Below, in pieces: positions 17,222 through 26,005 of a stretch of DNA of 64,000 bases. The notes below the pieces were generated by a model. It worked only from the letters and a program-made list of their open reading frames with translations, searched no databases and was not told the origin of the DNA. The stretch is taken from positions 377,434 to 441,433 of the forward strand of contig NZ_FONT01000002.1 in the NCBI RefSeq assembly GCF_900113025.1, given 5' to 3'. The translations under genes and the position numbers were made by a program. The number at the start of each line of letters is the position of its first letter. Positions within the stretch are counted from its first letter, which is position 1. The DNA is from Alteribacillus iranensis. Its GTDB lineage: Bacteria > Bacillota > Bacilli > Bacillales > Marinococcaceae.

Positions 17222-18580
17222 TTACGCGTTGGATACTTGTTCTTTCACGTGCTTTTTCACTGTTTTTACAATGAATTGGAAATCATCTTCTGTGATGCTG
17301 AGCGGCGGGCTGAGTGTTAGGATATTGTTGTTTCCTGCTGCCGTGTCGGATGTCTTCGCGATGATAAGACCATCTTGCTTACAGCCGGCTACGATTTTTC
17401 CGAGCACTTCCCCTTCGAGCGGCTCTTTCGTGTCTTTGTCTTTAACCATTTCGATACCGAAGAGAAGGCCGCGGCCACGCACATCGCCTACGTAAGGAAG
17501 TTCTTTTAATTCCGCCATTTCTTCTAAGAGGCGTTCTCCGAGTTCAGCAGAACGTTCTACCAATTTCTCTTCTTCCATGATTTCCAAGTTCTTGATCGCA
17601 AGCTTACAAGCTGCCGGGTTTCCTCCAAATGTGTTCACATGACGGAGGTGATTGTAGTCGTCGGAGCCTTGGAATGCTTCAAAGATTTCTTTACGCACTG
17701 CTGTAGCGGAAAGCGGCAAGTAAGCACTTGTGATTCCTTTTGCCATCGAGATGATGTCTGGTTTCACGCCGGAATGTTGGAAACCGAAACGCTTCCCAGT
17801 ACGTCCGAATCCGTTGATGACTTCATCAGAAATGAGGAGCACATTGTACTCATCACAAATTTCGCGAACGCGGCGCATATAGCTATCATGCGGGATGAGG
17901 ATACCTCCGCCAGTGATCATTGGTTCCATGATAACGGCAGCTACTGTATCTTTTACTTCCCACTTGATCATTTGTTCAATTTCATTCGCACACTTGATGC
18001 TCCAAGATTCTACGGTTTCCCCTTCCGGTACGCGGTAAGAATCCGGAGGAGTCACATGAAGGAATCCTGCTGGGAATGGTTCATACTTATAAGCACGCTC
18101 ATTTTGTCCGCCGGCTGCCATCGTTGCCATGGTGTTGCCGTGGTATGCACGGTAGCGCGCGATGAACTTATATTTACGTGGGTTCCCTGTTTGGTGGTGG
18201 TACTGACGAGCAATCTTGAAAGCCGTTTCATTTGCTTCCGAACCACTGTTGGAGAAGAAGTAGACATAGTCGTCTCCGAGCCATTCATTTAACTTTTCTG
18301 CTAGTTCGATCGCAGGCTCGTGACTCTGTGTAAGTGGGAAATATGGCATTTCCATCAGCTGCTCATACGCAACGTCTGCTAATTCCTTTCTTCCGTATCC
18401 AGCGTTTACGCACCACAGTCCAGCCATACCATCTAAATACTTGTTGCCATCGCTATCTGTGATCCAAGCGCCTTCCGCTTTTTTGGCAATGACGGATTTT
18501 GCATTGCTGTCCGCACGCATCGCATGCCAAATGTTTGCGCGATCTTTCTCGTGCAATTGAGACGTTGAAACTTTTGCCAT
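17222..18580 (-). CDS. Class III omega-aminotransferase (pyruvate-type)
   Basis: A 452-residue PLP enzyme of class III. It has SNSGSEANETAFKIARQYH (PLP phosphate cup), AYHGNTMATMAAGG, IMEPMITGGGILIP, LISDEVINGFGRTGKRFGF, and MAKGITSAYLPLSAT, where the Lys of AKG is the Schiff-base residue. The pattern resembles taurine:pyruvate, beta-alanine:pyruvate and other omega-amino acid aminotransferases, yielding a semialdehyde plus alanine. ATG at 18589 overlaps its ribosome site; ATG at 18580 with AAGAAAGG nine bases upstream is preferred. It lies in the GntR-centred island next to a semialdehyde dehydrogenase that could take its product. Confidence 0.88.
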   Translation of the reverse strand: MAKVSTSQLHEKDRANIWHAMRADSNAKSVIAKKAEGAWITDSDGNKYLDGMAGLWCVNAGYGRKELADVAYEQLMEMPYFPLTQSHEPAIELAEKLNEWLGDDYVYFFSNSGSEANETAFKIARQYHHQTGNPRKYKFIARYRAYHGNTMATMAAGGQNERAYKYEPFPAGFLHVTPPDSYRVPEGETVESWSIKCANEIEQMIKWEVKDTVAAVIMEPMITGGGILIPHDSYMRRVREICDEYNVLLISDEVINGFGRTGKRFGFQHSGVKPDIISMAKGITSAYLPLSATAVRKEIFEAFQGSDDYNHLRHVNTFGGNPAACKLAIKNLEIMEEEKLVERSAELGERLLEEMAELKELPYVGDVRGRGLLFGIEMVKDKDTKEPLEGEVLGKIVAGCKQDGLIIAKTSDTAAGNNNILTLSPPLSITEDDFQFIVKTVKKHVKEQVSNA

Positions 18581-18632
18581 CTCTATCATCCTTTCTTTCT
18601 TGGAAAATACTATTTATAAAATAGAAAAGCGG

Positions 18633-18728
18633 AAACGCCCTCGTCAGCTCCGACAGGTTCATCCGCTTCCTCCGCTGGCCAATATTTGGTCGGTGGAGGA
18701 AGCGAAAAAACCCATCGGTGGGGCGTTT
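18633..18728. repeat. Nested inverted repeat
   Basis: Outer arms AAACGCCC (18633-18640) and GGGCGTTT (18721-18728) enclose inner arms GCTTCCTCC (18665-18673) and GGAGGAAGC (18695-18703). There is no T-run on either side, so it is not a standard terminator. The GCGGAAACGCCC...CCGACAGG part resembles termini of Family A. Confidence 0.65.
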
Positions 18729-18749
18729 ATGACCTTGACTGAACAGATC

Positions 18750-19766
18750 TTACGCTTCTTTTATATAATCATCATATATTTCCGGGTTCAGTACCCCTTC
18801 CGGACGTTTTCCGTCCAGTGCATCTACTAAGTTCTTTGCAGCAAGAGAAGCCATGCGGTACTCGTTCTCTATCGTTGCCGCTCCTATATGTGGAGTGGTA
18901 ACGAGGTTTGGTAAGGTAAAGAGTGGATGATCTCCGGATATTGGTTCATTTTGAAACACGTCGAGCCCGGCAGCGCGGATTTCGTTTGCTTCCAACGCTT
19001 TTACCAGTGCTTCTTCATCCACCGTCCCGCCGCGGGAGCCATTAATGAAAATGGCGCTCGCTTTCATTTTTTTAAACTCTTTCGGTCCCATAAGATTCCG
19101 GGTTTCTAGAGTGAGCGGTGTTATCAGGCAGACGAAATCCGCAGTTTCTAGCAGTTCTTCGAGACTGGCGTAGCTCGCTTCATACTTCTCCTCCACCTGG
19201 ATCTTCCGAGTCCGGCTGTGATACATAATATTCATATCGAAACCGGCGTAGGCTCGTTTAGCAATCGCTTCGCCAATGCGGCCCATTCCGATAATCCCTA
19301 ATGTTTTATGGTGAATGTCGGTACCGAACTTTTCCATCGGAAGGACGGATTTCCACTGTCCTTCTTTGACATAACGGTCTAGTTCTGGTATTCTTCGTGC
19401 CGTTGCCATTAATAAGGAAAATATAGCATCTGCGGTCGTATCTGTTAATACACCTGGAGTGTGACAAGCCGCAACCCGATACTTCGTAAGAGCGTCTATA
19501 TCAAGATTATCATATCCTACGGAAACATTGCTAACTACTTTTAGATGTGGTGCTAATTTCAAGAGATCGTCTGACACTTTCATATCCACACCAATGATTC
19601 CAACAGCCTCCTGAAGAGCGTTTCGGAAGTCCGGATCGAAAATGTATTCTCCCTCTGTGAAATACGAAACATCAAAACGATCGGACAGCTCTTCTAAAAC
19701 TACAGGACTGACGCGATTATATGCGACTATCTTTTGTTTCTCATTTAATAGGAACTCCATCGCCAT
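18750..19766 (-). CDS. 2-hydroxyacid dehydrogenase (glyoxylate/hydroxypyruvate reductase type)
   Basis: A 338-residue D-isomer-specific 2-hydroxyacid dehydrogenase. NAD motif LGIIGMGRIGEAIAKRA lies at about residues 145-161; the catalytic Arg is in FINGSRGGTVDE, the Glu in LDVFQNEP and the His in TTPHIGAAT. VVSNVSVGYDNLD is typical of the GhrB/D-glycerate dehydrogenase branch. ATG at 19766 has AAGGA eight bases upstream; ATG at 19790 upstream overlaps the TTGTCGACAA operator and lacks a ribosome site. First gene of the leftward arm of the GntR island. A paralogue is at 51811-52764. Confidence 0.88.
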   Translation of the reverse strand: MAMEFLLNEKQKIVAYNRVSPVVLEELSDRFDVSYFTEGEYIFDPDFRNALQEAVGIIGVDMKVSDDLLKLAPHLKVVSNVSVGYDNLDIDALTKYRVAACHTPGVLTDTTADAIFSLLMATARRIPELDRYVKEGQWKSVLPMEKFGTDIHHKTLGIIGMGRIGEAIAKRAYAGFDMNIMYHSRTRKIQVEEKYEASYASLEELLETADFVCLITPLTLETRNLMGPKEFKKMKASAIFINGSRGGTVDEEALVKALEANEIRAAGLDVFQNEPISGDHPLFTLPNLVTTPHIGAATIENEYRMASLAAKNLVDALDGKRPEGVLNPEIYDDYIKEA

Positions 19767-19790
19767 TCGCCCTTTCCTTATTATGTTCAA

Positions 19791-19800
19791 TTGTCGACAA
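19791..19800. promoter_or_regulatory. GntR-type operator, site 1
   Basis: Perfect palindrome TTGTCGACAA, 24 bp upstream of the dehydrogenase start at 19766. It matches the FadR-subfamily pattern T-N-GT...AC-N-A and is identical to the site at 20023. Confidence 0.7.
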
Positions 19801-19976
19801 ACGGCATACGACGATCCCCATCTCCACCTTCATTCTACAACGCCCTTTTCTTTTGTCAATCCTTTTAAAAATTTTCAGTTTAATAAGTTTTCACAGGAAA
19901 TTCACAAAATGGCTATACCCACTAGCATCAATAAGTTAAACGCTTACAAAAATATGTTTAAAATTTTCTAAAACCA

Positions 19977-20005
19977 TTGACAATTGACGAAACCGCCGTT
20001 AAGAT
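19977..20005 (+). promoter_or_regulatory. Sigma-A-type promoter of the gntR gene
   Basis: TTGACA, a 17-bp spacer and TAAGAT. The expected start of transcription is near 20012, just before operator site 2. Confidence 0.6.
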
Positions 20006-20022
20006 AAAAACCACACGTAACC

Positions 20023-20032
20023 TTGTCGACAA
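20023..20032. promoter_or_regulatory. GntR-type operator, site 2
   Basis: A second exact TTGTCGACAA, placed just downstream of the predicted transcription start and 74 bp before the regulator start codon, suiting autorepression. Confidence 0.7.
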
Positions 20033-20106
20033 TCGTGGGAAGACAAAAAACATTGCCTTCCCCATCTCCAACGATTGTACTTTTACATTGTGAAGGAAGT
20101 TGGATT

Positions 20107-20787
20107 ATGCACTCACATACAGTCAATAACAACTCCCGTGCTATTAAAAGAAAGTCATTGAGTCAGATCGTGGCGGATGAACTTCGTAAACGGATCTGGA
20201 CTGGCGAGCTTACTTTTGGCGAACGTCTATTAGAAGCTGATCTTTCCAGTGAACTGGATATTAGTCGCAGTTCCCTTCGTGAAGCTATGCAAACGCTTGA
20301 ATATGAAGGATTGGTTGTTAACAAAGCTCGGAAAGGCACATTTGTCTATAACTTCACGAAACACGATATGAAAGAAATCAATGAATTGCGCTACTTAATT
20401 GAAATTCCCGCACTTATAAAAACGGTATCTCACATCACCGATCATGACATCGAGTACTTGAAACAACTGCTCGACGATATGACTCGTCTGCTTGAAGAAG
20501 AAAATTGGTATAAGCTCTTTAATCTTGATATGACCTTTCACTTAACGCTCGTCAATTTATGCGGAAACAGCCGTATCATTAAAACATACAAAGTCATTCA
20601 AACCCAAATCCGTACATTTTTGTCCCAACTGGAACCATTTTATGCACAAAATAAGACAATGTTTACCCAAGAACATTCGATGCTATTAGATGCTTTTAAA
20701 GCAAGAGATGAAGAAGCGGTGGAACGTCTTGCCAAAGCACATATTAAACAGGTTGCTGTTTCCTTAGACTTTCTAGAATCTTTCTAG
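20107..20787 (+). CDS. GntR family regulator, FadR/FCD subfamily
   Basis: A 226-residue regulator. The winged helix is at about residues 15-80 (SLSQIVADELRKRIWTGELTFGERL, then LSSELDISRSSLREAMQTLEYEGLV), and the C-terminal all-helical FCD ligand domain follows (EINELRYLIEIPALIK, DMTFHLTLVNLCGN with metal-binding Asp/His, and EHSMLLDAFKARDEEAVERLAKAHI). ATG at 20107 has GAAGGAAG upstream; a longer TTG frame from 20023 would begin inside the operator and is rejected. It lies between two divergent catabolic arms and very likely represses both until the pathway substrate or an intermediate binds. Confidence 0.9.
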   Translation: MHSHTVNNNSRAIKRKSLSQIVADELRKRIWTGELTFGERLLEADLSSELDISRSSLREAMQTLEYEGLVVNKARKGTFVYNFTKHDMKEINELRYLIEIPALIKTVSHITDHDIEYLKQLLDDMTRLLEEENWYKLFNLDMTFHLTLVNLCGNSRIIKTYKVIQTQIRTFLSQLEPFYAQNKTMFTQEHSMLLDAFKARDEEAVERLAKAHIKQVAVSLDFLESF

Positions 20788-20867
20788 ATAGGAAACAGAG
20801 ATACCTTCACTTTCTATTATTTTTCTCAATATTCAAACGTTCCCGTCCACTAGAAAGGAGTACAGAC

Positions 20868-22133
20868 ATGGATTACAAAACTCAGATTCGCGACTACATT
20901 CACTCCTCAAAAGAAGACTATTTAACCTTTTTTCAAAAAACGATTCAGGAAGCGAGCACGGTTGGTAAAGAGCAAGGGGTACAAGAACTCATTGCCGGCC
21001 GTTTACAAGAAGCGGGGCTCGATGTGGATATGTGGGATCTTTCTTATGAAGAATTATCCAAGAGTTCTTTTTTCAACTCCACCCGGACGAGCTTTGAAGG
21101 CAGCCCCAATGTCGCTGCGGTTTGGAAAGGAACAGGCGATGGGCCGTCTCTCATATTAAACGGGCACGTGGATGTCGTACCGGAAGGCGACTTATCTGAT
21201 TGGAACGCTGATCCGTTCTCCGGAAAAATCGAAGACGGTAAAGTATATGGCCGAGGCACTACTGATATGAAAGGAGGAAACTTATCTTCTCTCATCGCCC
21301 TCGAAACCTTAATGAAACTCGGCATCCGCTTGAAAGGTGATGTCATTTTTCAAAGTGTCGTCGAAGAAGAAAGCGGCGGCTCCGGTACGCTCTCTTGTAT
21401 TCAACGCGGCTATAAGGCAGATGTCGCACTTATTCCGGAACCGAGTCAAATGCGTATTTTCCCAAAACAACAAGGGTCTTGCTGGTTTCGGGTGAAGGTG
21501 CAAGGAGTGTCGGCGCATGGTGGAACACGTTACGAAGGCGTAAGTGCTATCGAAAAAGGCTGGCATGTGTTCCGAGAAATCCAGAGCTTGGAGAAGCGTC
21601 GCAACGACCGCATTACGGATCCGCTTTATGATTCAAATCCTATTCCGATTCCTATTAATATCGGCAAATTCGAAGGCGGTTACTTCCCTTCTGCCGTCCC
21701 CGACAAAGTCGTGATTGAAGGCCGGATGGGCATCGCCCCTGGGGAAACCATTGAAGAAGCGCAGCAAGAATTTGAAAACGTGATGAAAGACTTGGCGAAA
21801 GAAGATTCCTATTTTAATGATAAACCAGTGGAAGTGGAATGGTTCGGCCTTCGTCTGCCACCTGGTAACTGTCCGCTCGACCATGATTTGATCAAACATT
21901 TAAGCACGCACTATGAAGCAATGAAAGGGGAAAAACCTGATGTCGCTGGTTCCACGTGGGGAACGGACGGTGGTTTATTCACTCAAGCGGCCGACATCCC
22001 TGCTGTTATTTTCGGACCTGGAACGACAGCTATGGCCCATTTTGCGAATGAATATGTTGAAATAGACAGCATGTTTGAAACAGCAGAAATTATGGCTTTA
22101 GCCATTATAGATTACTGTGGATTAGCAGAGTAA
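20868..22133 (+). CDS. M20 family deacylase (ArgE/DapE type)
   Basis: A 421-residue zinc-dependent amidohydrolase. SLILNGHVDVVPEGD holds the first metal His and the H-x-D pair, VYGRGTTDMKGG the bridging Asp, VVEEESGGSGTL the catalytic and metal Glu, and FGPGTTAMAHFANEYV the last metal His. The dimerisation domain includes GVSAHGGTRYEGVSAIEKG. Family members remove acyl groups from amino acids or split dipeptide-like amides. In this island it could release an amino compound that the omega-aminotransferase then converts. The start ATG has AAAGGAG upstream; the gap from gntR is 80 bp. Confidence 0.9.
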   Translation: MDYKTQIRDYIHSSKEDYLTFFQKTIQEASTVGKEQGVQELIAGRLQEAGLDVDMWDLSYEELSKSSFFNSTRTSFEGSPNVAAVWKGTGDGPSLILNGHVDVVPEGDLSDWNADPFSGKIEDGKVYGRGTTDMKGGNLSSLIALETLMKLGIRLKGDVIFQSVVEEESGGSGTLSCIQRGYKADVALIPEPSQMRIFPKQQGSCWFRVKVQGVSAHGGTRYEGVSAIEKGWHVFREIQSLEKRRNDRITDPLYDSNPIPIPINIGKFEGGYFPSAVPDKVVIEGRMGIAPGETIEEAQQEFENVMKDLAKEDSYFNDKPVEVEWFGLRLPPGNCPLDHDLIKHLSTHYEAMKGEKPDVAGSTWGTDGGLFTQAADIPAVIFGPGTTAMAHFANEYVEIDSMFETAEIMALAIIDYCGLAE

Positions 22134-22169
22134 CAGGCAAACCCCTGCAATTATTTTAGGAAAGGAAGG

Positions 22170-23603
22170 ATGAATTACGTGAAAAAGTTGCATTATATTA
22201 ATGGAAAATGGAGTGGCGGAGATCTAGACATGATGGAAGTTCATAATCCTGCCACACAGGAACTTGTAGGAGAGGTTCCGCGTGGAGGAACGGAGGAAAC
22301 ACGGACAGCGATTGACGCCGCTCACGATGCATTCCAAACGTGGAGCCAAACTACGGCGTATGAACGTGCTGCCCTATTGGACAAGTTCAATGACGCTATT
22401 CTGGAGAATACAGAAGAGCTCGCTCAAATCATGACGATGGAGATGGGAAAACCATTTGCCGAAGCGAAAGGTGAAGTTGCATATGCCGCTTCCTTCATTG
22501 ACTGGTTTGCTGCGGAAGGAAAGCGTGTGTATGGACAAACGATTCCTGCTCATCTTCCAGGGAAACGCATGCAAGTATGGAAGCAGCCAGTTGGAGTCGT
22601 CGCTGCCATCACACCTTGGAACTTCCCGCTTGCGATGCTCACACGGAAAATGGGCCCGGCTCTTGCTGCCGGATGTACCGTGGTCATCAAGCCATCCCGG
22701 GAAACACCGCTCTCTGCCATTCGTCTTGTTGAACTGTGCGAAGAAGTCGGCTTCCCGCCAGGCGTTGTAAATATTGTAACCGGCTCCTCTTCCCAAATCG
22801 GCGGCGAAATGATGTCGAATGAAAAAGTACGCAAGATCACTTTCACTGGCTCTACTGAAATTGGGAAGCAGTTGATGAGACAAGGTGCTGATACAGTAAA
22901 ACGCCTTTCTCTTGAACTCGGTGGACATGCCCCGATTATCGTTTTGGATGATGCGGACATTGATAAAGCCGTTCAAGGCACACTTGCTTCTAAATTTAGA
23001 AACAGCGGCCAAACGTGCATCTGCGGAAACCGTATTTATGTTCACGCCCGCATTTATGATGAATTTGTCACCCGCTTCACGGCTGCCGTCGAAGACTTAA
23101 AGCTTGGAAACGGAATGGATCAAGGTGTAAATGTCGGACCGCTTATCAATTTAGACGGTGTAGAAAAAGTACAAAACCACGTACAAGACGCTGTGGAAAA
23201 AGGCGCAGAAGTAACAACAGGCGGCTCCAAGGCGGAAGATATTGGTCCGAACTACTACAAGCCGACTGTCATTAAAGACGTAAATCACGACATGATTGTC
23301 ATGAGCGAGGAAACGTTTGGCCCGGTCGCTCCTATTCAGAAGATCACATCCGACGAAGAAGCTGTGAAACTTGCGAATGATACACCATTCGGTCTTGCTG
23401 CTTACGTCTTTACGGAAAGCAATTCCCGCGGCATCCAGCTCATTGAAAAGCTGAATTACGGAATCGTCGGCTGGAACGACGGTGCTCCATCGGCAGCTCA
23501 AGCTCCATTTGGAGGGATGAAAGAATCCGGCATGGGACGCGAAGGCGGACAGCAAGGCATTGAAGACTTCTTAGAAAAACAATACGTATCGATTGGACTT
23601 TAA
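22170..23603 (+). CDS. Succinate-semialdehyde-type NAD(P) aldehyde dehydrogenase
   Basis: A 477-residue aldehyde dehydrogenase. AITPWNFPLAMLTRKMGPALAAG is the cofactor entry, FTGSTEIGKQLM the nucleotide site, LELGGHAPIIVLDDAD holds the catalytic Glu, NSGQTCICGNR has the nucleophile Cys, and EETFGPVAPI is the conserved C-terminal strand. The GQTC-x-C pattern is characteristic of succinate-semialdehyde dehydrogenases. It would oxidise the semialdehyde made by the island aminotransferase to an acid. ATG at 22170 or GTG at 22179 could each use the AGGAAAGGAAGG site. It lies 36 bp after the deacylase gene, in the same operon. Confidence 0.9.
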   Translation: MNYVKKLHYINGKWSGGDLDMMEVHNPATQELVGEVPRGGTEETRTAIDAAHDAFQTWSQTTAYERAALLDKFNDAILENTEELAQIMTMEMGKPFAEAKGEVAYAASFIDWFAAEGKRVYGQTIPAHLPGKRMQVWKQPVGVVAAITPWNFPLAMLTRKMGPALAAGCTVVIKPSRETPLSAIRLVELCEEVGFPPGVVNIVTGSSSQIGGEMMSNEKVRKITFTGSTEIGKQLMRQGADTVKRLSLELGGHAPIIVLDDADIDKAVQGTLASKFRNSGQTCICGNRIYVHARIYDEFVTRFTAAVEDLKLGNGMDQGVNVGPLINLDGVEKVQNHVQDAVEKGAEVTTGGSKAEDIGPNYYKPTVIKDVNHDMIVMSEETFGPVAPIQKITSDEEAVKLANDTPFGLAAYVFTESNSRGIQLIEKLNYGIVGWNDGAPSAAQAPFGGMKESGMGREGGQQGIEDFLEKQYVSIGL

Positions 23604-23639
23604 GAAAAGAACGACAGCAGACTTGGGATGTAACAGCAT

Positions 23640-24170
23640 GTTGGGATAGTGACCTTGAGTACGCAGGTTCCAAGCTGCCGGCAATTCATTCGAGAGGTTA
23701 GTGACTCAGATTCTAAGGTTATTCACCCAAGGGCAACTAGCTTCCGCTTAACACTGGAATGGTTCCCTTGGAAGGAACAGAAGGGTTGTGGGGGGGCATT
23801 CATTACATCTTCTAGTGACCTTGACATCATGTTTCACACGTTCTGTGGCACCATAAGGAGAGGTTAGTGACTGAAATAGAAGAATTTCGCGTACACCGTA
23901 ACTAATCTCCCACCTAGCGTTCCCTTACAACCCTTGGACCTGTCACCCAGGGCATTATCCAACTGAAATGGTGACCATGGAATCACTTTTCAATTCTTAT
24001 TGGTCACGATCAGGACTCTTTCATTACTCTGACATCCTGATATTTCTGTGTAAAGTCACTATTCCAGTCAGTGGTTCCGATAAAAACAGAAACGTACAGT
24101 GTCCTGCTAGGTCAGAACAGACCAGCAAGCACGCTTTGAAAGACAAAAAAATTCAAATATAGGAACAGGG
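23640..24170 (+). repeat. Family B array, 166-bp period, diverged
   Basis: The pair TAGTGACCTTGA and GGTTAGTGACT occurs at 23647/23697 and again 166 bp later at 23813/23863. Further GTGAC/GTCAC marks follow near 23942, 23971, 24003 and 24055. It fills the gap of more than 600 bp between the aldehyde dehydrogenase gene and the TRAP genes. The shared 166-bp period links it to the array at 15.2-15.8 kb. Confidence 0.7.
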
Positions 24171-24231
24171 GTCATGGGTGTTTCCAGCTTTAGAAGGCCC
24201 CGTTCCAACTACTCTGAGGGGGAACATTACG

Positions 24232-25281
24232 ATGAAATGGAGAACTACTTTACTTACTGGTACATTGTCAGCTTTACTTCTAGCCGGGTGCGGCGGAGGC
24301 GGTGACAATGGCGGCGAAAACGGAGGCGGCGCCGATGCAGATGGCGGTGGTTCTGGTGAGGAATTTACAATCGGTGTGACGTACACGACTCCAGAAAGCG
24401 GTGCGACTCATATCGGAATGGAGCGTTTTAAAGAACTCGCCGAGGAAAATTCTGACGGCCAAGTCACAGTAGAACTGTATCCAAACGGTCAGCTCTATGC
24501 TTCCGAACGCGGCGCCATTGAAGCCGTGCAAGCAGGTAATATTGAAATGACCGTCACTGCATCCGCACCAGTTGCCGGTTTCAATAAGAACTTTGCTGTT
24601 CTAGACTTGCCTTTCTTGTTCCCGGACCATGAAACTGCGTATGAAGCATTGGATGGAGAATTCGGTCAAAGCTTGCTTGATGAGCTTCCAGAAAGCGGCC
24701 TTCGCGGTCTCGCTTATGGGGAAACAGGCATGCGCCAAATGACAAACAGCAGCCATCCGATTGAATCACCAGAAGACCTAGAAGGACTAAAAATAAGAAC
24801 AATGGAAAATGATGTTCATATTAATACATTTAACACGTACGGAGCAGACGCCTCTCCGTTTGCGTTCGGTGAATTGTACAGTGCTCTTCAACAAAACGTC
24901 TATGACGCCATGGAGAACCCGATTAACTTAATTCACCAAATGAATTTCTTTGAAGTCCAAGACTACTTGACCATTAGTAACCATGCGTACACAGCTACCG
25001 TTGCTTTTATGAACGATGATTTCTACACGTCTATGCCAGAAGAGCTTCAGGAAGTAGTTAGTGACGCAGCAAAAGAAGCGCAAGATCACCAGCGTGAAGT
25101 AGCTCAACAACAGGACGAAGAAGGACTTGAAGTGGTGCAAGACCACATGGAAATTAATGAGCTGACACCTGAACAAAAACAAGCCTTCATTGATGCAGCG
25201 GAGCCTGTCTATGAAAGCCTCGCACAAGAAATCGGTGAAGATCTCGTGAATGAAGCCCGCTCCTTTAATGAAACAGAATAA
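24232..25281 (+). CDS. dctP: TRAP transporter substrate-binding lipoprotein
   Basis: A 349-residue DctP-family binding protein. It has a lipoprotein signal MKWRTTLLTGTLSALLLAGC, then a Gly/Asp/Asn linker, then the mature domain. PNGQLYASERGAIEAVQAGNIEMT and LDLPFLFPDHETAYEAL are DctP signatures, and EDLEGLKIRTMEND positions the substrate-clamping Arg. It captures a carboxylate outside the cell for the two permease subunits that follow. An open frame starts at 24178, but ATG at 24232 directly precedes the signal peptide and has GAGGGGG upstream. In the GntR island it is likely the uptake step. Confidence 0.93.
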   Translation: MKWRTTLLTGTLSALLLAGCGGGGDNGGENGGGADADGGGSGEEFTIGVTYTTPESGATHIGMERFKELAEENSDGQVTVELYPNGQLYASERGAIEAVQAGNIEMTVTASAPVAGFNKNFAVLDLPFLFPDHETAYEALDGEFGQSLLDELPESGLRGLAYGETGMRQMTNSSHPIESPEDLEGLKIRTMENDVHINTFNTYGADASPFAFGELYSALQQNVYDAMENPINLIHQMNFFEVQDYLTISNHAYTATVAFMNDDFYTSMPEELQEVVSDAAKEAQDHQREVAQQQDEEGLEVVQDHMEINELTPEQKQAFIDAAEPVYESLAQEIGEDLVNEARSFNETE

Positions 25282-25290
25282 CAATAACCT

Positions 25291-25313
25291 GCCAGGAGAA
25301 GACCTCTCCTGGC
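25291..25313 (+). promoter_or_regulatory. Stem-loop directly after dctP
   Basis: Perfect 9-bp stem GCCAGGAGA/TCTCCTGGC with a 5-nt loop, ten bases after the dctP stop. It has no T-run, so it is better read as a 3'-end-protecting or partial attenuation structure than a full terminator. Confidence 0.65.
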
Positions 25314-25393
25314 CCTCCTGTATGTAAGTTTCATGTATCGTTTGACCCATTGGTGCATCGGGGCTTGAAAAACAGGTACACCTTTTATCATAT

Positions 25394-25461
25394 GGTTGGA
25401 ATAGAGCTCGCAGTAGTCGGTAATGGGCAAGCTCATGACTTACTGCCGTTCTATTCCAACC
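25394..25461 (+). promoter_or_regulatory. Long hairpin between dctP and dctQ
   Basis: Perfect 12-bp arms GGTTGGAATAGA and TCTATTCCAACC, with inner pairing CGGTAA against TTAC-TG-CCG. It lies about 60 bp before dctQ within a 238-bp intercistronic region. No T-run is present. Confidence 0.65.
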
Positions 25462-25519
25462 CTATTCAATCTGTACAACTTGGGGATGTACGCTTTTCTT
25501 CAACAGAGGAGGCAATTGC

Positions 25520-26005
25520 ATGTTAAAAACGATAGACGAACGAGGAGAAGAGGTTTTCCTTGTCCTTACGATGGCGGCGATGGTGGCATTGATCGCCTTT
25601 CAATCCGTTTCTCGATACCTGCTTGGAAACTCGTTAGCCTGGGGGACCGAGCTGGCAATTTATCTTCATATCTGGCAAATATGGTTGGGAGCAAGCCTTG
25701 GAATAAAGAAACAAGAACATATCCGGGTGGACGTATTCGTCAAATTGTTTCCGCCTAAAATTAAAATGGTGCTGGATTTGATTGCATTACTCGTCTGGTT
25801 TGGTTTTGCCTTATTTTTAGCTATTCAAGGTACCATTTTCATTAACAGCATTTCAGGCAGCGGCCAAACATCGCCTACGTTAGACATCGCTATGTGGATT
25901 CCCTACATCGCTATCCCATTGGCCGGTGTTCTCATGGCCATTCGGCTCATTCAGCAAATGTACGGAATCGTCAAAAACGGACCGGACATCAAAGAGGTGA
26001 ATTAA
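25520..26005 (+). CDS. dctQ: TRAP transporter small permease subunit
   Basis: A 161-residue protein with four membrane helices of the DctQ type. LIAFQSVSRYLLGNSLAWGTELAIYLHIWQIWLGASLGIKKQEHIRVD is the family signature region (about residues 25-75), followed by two more helices. It anchors the binding protein interface and pairs with the large permease. The ATG is preceded by GAGGAGG; the stop codon is immediately followed by the start of the next gene. Confidence 0.92.
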   Translation: MLKTIDERGEEVFLVLTMAAMVALIAFQSVSRYLLGNSLAWGTELAIYLHIWQIWLGASLGIKKQEHIRVDVFVKLFPPKIKMVLDLIALLVWFGFALFLAIQGTIFINSISGSGQTSPTLDIAMWIPYIAIPLAGVLMAIRLIQQMYGIVKNGPDIKEVN

